From positions 1 to 7,246 of the forward strand of contig JAFGOU010000328.1 in assembly GCA_016926315.1 (NCBI GenBank): DNA of 7,246 nucleotides. Reading direction: 5' to 3'. This document shows, piece after piece, positions 5,061 through 7,246 of this stretch (positions within the stretch are counted from its first letter, which is position 1; each line of letters opens with the position of its first letter). Made by a program: the position numbers and the translations under genes. The notes beneath the pieces were generated by a model, which did no database searches, had not been told where the DNA came from, and saw only the letters and a list, made by a program, of their open reading frames with translations. This DNA is from Chitinispirillaceae bacterium. GTDB taxonomy: Bacteria > Fibrobacterota > Chitinivibrionia > Chitinivibrionales > Chitinispirillaceae.

Positions 5061-5991
5061 GATGCCCCTTCCTTGATTCGAGCAAGGAAGATATGTTGCC
5101 AACCGTTGCAGCCGCAATAACATTTAACGACCCGTTGAATTTGCGCGCGAGCCCCTTGAGTACGCTTCCTGGCCCGGCCTCAATACAATTGAAGGGGCCT
5201 GCAGCGGCAAGAGTACCCATTGAGTCGACCCATCGTACCGGTGACACAAGCTGCCTGACCAGAAGCTCTTTCAGAAAAATCGGATCTGTCTCAGGTTTTG
5301 CCGTTACATTGGCAATAACCGGACACTTCGGCGCACTGAACGTGACACCGGAAAGAACTGATGCCATTTCGTCCGCCATTTCCTGCATGAGCGGCGAGTG
5401 AAATGCGCCGCTCACCTGAAGCGGCATCACCCTTTTAGCCCCTGCAGCCTTGAGCTTATCACATGCTTCATGCACGGCGGTGACTTCACCGGAAATGACC
5501 GTCTGATCAAGGGCATTTTCGTTTGCCGAAACTACCACGCCGTTGGTTACGGTAGCCAGCACCTCCATAATCCGGTTCTTCTCCATACCCAAAACTGCGG
5601 CCATGGCACCCGGCTTTTTCTGGCCGGCGGAAGCCATGAGTTCGCCGCGCCTGGCCACTAGTTTGAGTCCGTCTTCAAATGAAAATACCTTAGCGGCGTA
5701 AAGCGCGCTGTATTCTCCAAGGGAGTGGCCCGCAACCAGCGCCGGCGAAATTCCCTTCTCCACCAGCACATCGGCGATTGCGGCCTCTACCGTGAAAAGG
5801 GCGGGCTGGGTCGTGCTGGTGACGGTCAGCGCCTCGGCCGGTCCCTCGAAAATCGTTTTTGTCAAATTACGCCCAAGAATGGCATCCGCCTGGCCGAATC
5901 TTCTGCAGGCGCATTCAAAAACGTCAAACAACTCCTTTCCCATACCGACGCTCTGCGATCCCTGGCCGGGAAACAGAAAAACGGAGTGCAT
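5053..5991 (-). CDS. fabD: Malonyl CoA-acyl carrier protein transacylase
   Basis: This enzyme transfers malonyl from malonyl-CoA to holo-ACP, supplying the extender unit. The 312 residues match the family length. The N terminus has FPGQGSQ (7-13), the nucleophile elbow is GHSLGEYSALYAA (88-100) with Ser90, the malonyl carboxylate contact is Arg115 (ARRGELM), His198 is in SGAFHSPLM, Gln247 is in VRQLVSPVRW, and the C-terminal motif is EAGPGSVLKGLARK (271-284). Start: ATG 5991 gives the standard short N terminus directly before FPGQGSQ. AAAGGA (6002-6007) lies 10 nt upstream, a rather long but usable spacing. A longer frame to 6060 would run back into fabH and was not chosen. Upstream fabH ends 37 nt away, and downstream the TGA stop overlaps the fabG start by 8 nt. 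Confidence 0.97.
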   Translation of the reverse strand: MHSVFLFPGQGSQSVGMGKELFDVFECACRRFGQADAILGRNLTKTIFEGPAEALTVTSTTQPALFTVEAAIADVLVEKGISPALVAGHSLGEYSALYAAKVFSFEDGLKLVARRGELMASAGQKKPGAMAAVLGMEKNRIMEVLATVTNGVVVSANENALDQTVISGEVTAVHEACDKLKAAGAKRVMPLQVSGAFHSPLMQEMADEMASVLSGVTFSAPKCPVIANVTAKPETDPIFLKELLVRQLVSPVRWVDSMGTLAAAGPFNCIEAGPGSVLKGLARKFNGSLNVIAAATVGNISSLLESRKGHHD

Positions 5992-6028
5992 TACCTGGAG
6001 GTCCTTTCGTTTTTGGAATACATGGTTG

Positions 6029-6991
6029 CTAAAAACGTACAACGGCGCTGCCGGTTGCAAGCCCGCCGCCCAGTGCCGTGAATGCGACGGTTGTCCCTTT
6101 TTTTATCGCCCCGCTGTCCCACAGGTCGCCAAGCGCCAGGGGAATGGAGGCGGACGATGTGTTGCCATACCTGTCGATGTTGATGAAGACCTTCTCCGCT
6201 GGAAGGTTAAGCGTTTCCCCTATCGCCTTGATGATCCTGATGTTCGCCTGATGCGGAATGACATAATCGATCTCGTCAAAGGTGCATCCGGCCGCTGCGA
6301 TCGTACGGGCAAGAATATCGGACATCATCCGCACCGCATGCTTGAAAACTTCATTACCCCTCATCATCATGGCCCGGTTTTCGTCCCAGACCGCCATTTT
6401 CAGGATGTCCGCGTAGTTCCCGTCACTTTCGATATTCGCCGCCAGGATACCCGTTCCCGGCTCGTCGGTTGCCTGAATCACGGCCGCTCCGGCGCCGTCA
6501 CCAAACAGGATGGCGGTCGAGCGGTCGCTCCAGTCGATCGTGCGCGACATTATTTCGCTGCCGATGGCCAGATAGGTGCTTCCCCGGCACGCACCAATGA
6601 AACTATTGGCGATGGTAAGTGCATAAGTAAATCCGGCGCATGCTGCCATGCAGTCAAAGGCGAATGCCTTTTTGCACCCGAGAGCGGCCTGAATCCTGCA
6701 GGCGGTCGAGGGGTAAAAAAAATCGGGGGTTACCGTGGCGCATATGATGCCGTCAACCTGTTCCGGCGCGACGTCGGCGCGTTCCAGCGCTTTCCGGGAC
6801 GCCTCGGTCCCGAGGCCCGCGCAGGAATAATCGCTTTCTTTCGGAGCGATATGACGCTCTCTGATCCCGGTTCTCGTAAGAATCCATTCGTTGCTGGTAT
6901 CAAGAATTTTTTCAAAATCGGCATTGGTCATCACCTCATTGGGAACACCTGTTCCAATGGCGGCAATTCTTCCCCTTCTGATAGTACCCAC
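6029..6991 (-). CDS. fabH: 3-oxoacyl-[acyl-carrier-protein] synthase III (KAS III)
   Basis: This enzyme starts fatty acid synthesis by condensing an acyl-CoA primer with malonyl-ACP. The 320 residues are normal for the family. The catalytic triad is Cys118 in CMAACAGFTYAL (114-125), His247 in PHQAN (246-250) and Asn277 in YGNTSSAS (275-282). GDGAGA (164-169) and the C-terminal GGGLATGSAVV (308-318) are also typical, as is TPDFFYPSTA (88-97) next to the primer pocket. A second Cys, Cys114, lies four residues before the nucleophile. Primer choice (acetyl or branched) cannot be read from these motifs. Start: GTG 6991 is the only reasonable start, because an in-frame TAA lies close upstream and the conserved region begins at once. 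AAAGGA is about 11 nt upstream. It lies 24 nt after plsX, with which it is almost certainly cotranscribed. Confidence 0.97.
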   Translation of the reverse strand: MGTIRRGRIAAIGTGVPNEVMTNADFEKILDTSNEWILTRTGIRERHIAPKESDYSCAGLGTEASRKALERADVAPEQVDGIICATVTPDFFYPSTACRIQAALGCKKAFAFDCMAACAGFTYALTIANSFIGACRGSTYLAIGSEIMSRTIDWSDRSTAILFGDGAGAAVIQATDEPGTGILAANIESDGNYADILKMAVWDENRAMMMRGNEVFKHAVRMMSDILARTIAAAGCTFDEIDYVIPHQANIRIIKAIGETLNLPAEKVFINIDRYGNTSSASIPLALGDLWDSGAIKKGTTVAFTALGGGLATGSAVVRF

Positions 6992-7015
6992 TGTCGTTCG
7001 ATTCCTTTCTTAAGA

Positions 7016-7246
7016 TTAGGCGAATAACCGGTCGCTCCGGTTACGCAATACCGCGGTCTGAGCGGCGCCAAGCGCACTGGCGATCGCCCGTATCGACGAG
7101 CGACCATGCGCCTTGAGCACAATGCCCCTGATGCCTAAAAACGGCACTGCGCCATAATTTTCCGGATCGAGAATCATCAACTCTTCCCTGATGCCGGCAA
7201 GTATGGACTGCTTCTTCTCCAGGACCGACTTAAGAAGGGAATGAAA
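7016..7246 (-). CDS. plsX: Phosphate acyltransferase PlsX, C-terminal part only
   Basis: PlsX converts acyl-ACP and phosphate into acyl-phosphate, the acyl donor for PlsY in phosphatidic acid synthesis, and acts at the membrane surface. Only the last 76 codons and a TAA stop are inside the window; the family is usually about 330-350 residues, so most of the protein lies beyond the right edge. The identifying stretch is the C-terminal family motif, here ENYGAVPFLGIRGIVLKAHG (residues 29-48 of the visible part) followed by RSSIRAIASAL, equivalent to the family's YGGAPLLGVNGVVIKAHG pattern. The position directly before fabH is the classical one. The upstream edge of this operon, where rpmF and a regulator site often sit, is not in view. 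Confidence 0.93.
   Translation of the reverse strand, partial: FHSLLKSVLEKKQSILAGIREELMILDPENYGAVPFLGIRGIVLKAHGRSSIRAIASALGAAQTAVLRNRSDRLFA
7025..7043 (-). other. Perfect 7-bp hairpin in the last plsX codons
   Basis: On the minus strand TAACCGG and CCGGTTA form a perfect stem around the 5-nt loop AGCGA, with one further G-U pair possible at the base. It ends 7 nt before the plsX stop and about 15 nt before the fabH ribosome site. No T run follows, so it is not an intrinsic terminator. It could affect mRNA processing or coupling between the two genes, or be chance within coding sequence. Confidence 0.4.

Noticed and set aside
5994..6007. Anti-Shine-Dalgarno-like ACCTCC in the fabD leader, a possible self-masking ribosome site
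   Set aside because: The complementary pieces nearby are too close together for a stable hairpin and no longer pairing partner was found.
5992..6060. Longer fabD reading frame starting at 6060
   Set aside because: It overlaps the fabH 3' end, and the added residues are not part of FabD, which begins just before FPGQGSQ.
5792..7027. Plus-strand open frame of 411 codons antisense to fabH and fabD
   Set aside because: It lies entirely opposite two unmistakable genes, its translation shows no recognised motif, and it has a composition expected of antisense codons. It is a shadow of the real genes.
1..7246. CRISPR arrays, insertion sequences, tRNA or rRNA genes, defence or phage modules
   Set aside because: No spaced repeats, transposase-like frames, tRNA-like cloverleaf or rRNA sequence was seen, and almost all of the window is accounted for by core genes.

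Overview
All nine genes found lie on the minus strand, so in transcription order they run from high to low coordinates: plsX (3' end only), fabH, fabD, fabG, acpP, fabF, rnc, an acyl-CoA dehydrogenase gene, and rpe (missing its 3' end). The window is a type II fatty acid and phospholipid synthesis operon with an RNA-processing gene, a flavin dehydrogenase gene and a carbon-metabolism gene behind it. Coding density is very high. No mobile element, CRISPR array, tRNA or rRNA was seen, and no gene is visibly broken.

Layout. At 7016-7246 is the C-terminal part of PlsX, the phosphate acyltransferase that feeds phosphatidic acid synthesis. It is followed by FabH (initiation), FabD (malonyl loading), FabG (ketoreduction), acyl carrier protein and FabF (elongation). 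Joins are tight: 24 nt plsX-fabH, 37 nt fabH-fabD, an 8-nt overlap fabD-fabG, a 50-nt (or 26-nt) overlap fabF-rnc and a 20-nt overlap rnc-acyl-CoA dehydrogenase. The only looser joins flank acpP (58 nt upstream, 105 nt downstream) and rpe (120 nt upstream). These are where possible promoter or hairpin signals are found.

How the genes work together. FabD moves malonyl groups onto AcpP, FabH starts chains, FabF elongates them, FabG reduces the keto group, and PlsX takes finished acyl-ACP towards phospholipid. The 3-hydroxyacyl-ACP dehydratase (FabZ/FabA) and the enoyl-ACP reductase (FabI/K/L/V) are not in the window. RNase III and Rpe are housekeeping passengers. The acyl-CoA dehydrogenase is the odd neighbour, because its family normally works in acyl-CoA oxidation.

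Organism. The sequence is a moderately GC-rich bacterium with Shine-Dalgarno-type starts and two GTG starts. The order plsX-fabH-fabD-fabG-acpP-fabF is widespread. With rnc directly after fabF it recalls, from memory, Chlorobi/Bacteroidetes-type (FCB) clusters, but deltaproteobacterial, spirochaetal or candidate-phylum origins cannot be excluded. No species is claimed.

Overall this is an ordinary core-metabolism region and I do not see an undescribed system. Points worth a second look are a homopurine, triplex-capable mirror repeat between the dehydrogenase gene and rpe; a G9 tract in the FabG cofactor motif; an Asp in FabG that suggests NADH use; an Asp-to-Asn change at a metal-site position of RNase III; an altered phosphate loop in Rpe; and the oxidative-type dehydrogenase coupled to a synthesis operon.
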